Shown: positions 6,519-6,523 of the stretch, in pieces | Position numbering within the stretch: position 1 is the stretch's first letter | Layout of the letters: every line of letters starts with the position of its first letter | NCBI GenBank assembly: GCA_021108055.1 | Contig: JAIORR010000177.1 | Span: 1-6,523 of the forward strand | Source of the DNA: Candidatus Cloacimonadota bacterium | Lineage (GTDB): Bacteria; Cloacimonadota; Cloacimonadia; Cloacimonadales; TCS61 | Direction: 5' to 3' | Length of the DNA: 6,523 nucleotides | Translations under genes and position numbers: made by a program | The notes under the pieces: model-generated | Told to the model about the DNA's origin: nothing | Database searches by the model: none | What the model saw: the letters and a program-made list of their open reading frames with translations, nothing else

Positions 6519-6523
6519 CTACT

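Larger units (their letters stand above)
6055..6523. other. AT-rich non-coding region upstream of the hdr-frd operon
   Basis: These 469 bp hold no reading frame that I would call a gene on either strand. The right edge has only short open stretches (about 20 codons or fewer on the minus strand). The region must contain the promoter of the leftward operon. It also contains an unusual density of symmetric sequence: a 17-bp palindrome at 6205-6221 followed by a T7A8 tract (6222-6236), a 20-bp perfect palindrome at 6344-6363, and a nested inverted repeat at 6465-6518. AT richness makes some palindromes expected by chance, so only the first and last seem informative. Confidence 0.8.

Noticed and set aside
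6055..6523. CRISPR array, tRNA or transposon ends
   Set aside because: There are no regularly spaced direct repeats, no cloverleaf-like segment and no transposase fragment; the inverted repeats are too short and too close together for insertion-sequence termini.

Overview
The window holds most of one five-gene, leftward (minus-strand) operon plus the non-coding region upstream of it. Gene order in the direction of transcription is hdrA (6054-3670), hdrC (3658-3254), hdrB (3232-2336), a fumarate reductase/succinate dehydrogenase-type iron-sulfur subunit (2254-1568) and the matching flavoprotein subunit (1556 to beyond the left edge, so its C-terminus is missing). Gaps between genes are 11, 21, 81 and 11 nt. 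All five genes have a convincing start, and four have a clear AGGAG-type ribosome binding site; hdrC has a weaker AGGA.

The proteins form a plausible soluble redox complex. HdrA is an FAD protein rich in [4Fe-4S] clusters. HdrC is a two-cluster connector, and HdrB carries both CCG motifs that bind non-cubane clusters. In place of a hydrogenase or another recognisable electron-input module, the operon continues into an FrdB-like protein (one [2Fe-2S], two [4Fe-4S]) and an FrdA-like flavoprotein with all the usual fumarate/succinate active-site residues. No membrane anchor or quinone site is encoded here. My inference is that HdrABC links a low-potential carrier such as ferredoxin, and possibly a second donor, to fumarate/succinate through FrdBA by flavin-based electron bifurcation or confurcation. 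The parts resemble a split version of archaeal thiol:fumarate reductase (TfrAB) joined to an HdrA2-type HdrABC. Two details stand out: the MvhD-like tail of HdrA has lost its cluster cysteines, and the flavoprotein lacks the histidine that binds FAD covalently in FrdA/SdhA.

The right-hand 469 bp (6055-6523) carries no gene I can support. It is very AT-rich and holds the expected promoter region, a 17-bp palindrome, a 20-bp perfect palindrome and, at the edge, a 54-nt nested inverted repeat.

The organism is probably an anaerobic bacterium of moderate to low GC content with Shine-Dalgarno-led genes. The Hdr plus Frd gene content and the codon style would suit an uncultured fermentative or syntrophic lineage such as Cloacimonadota, but the taxonomic guess is weak because no marker gene is present.
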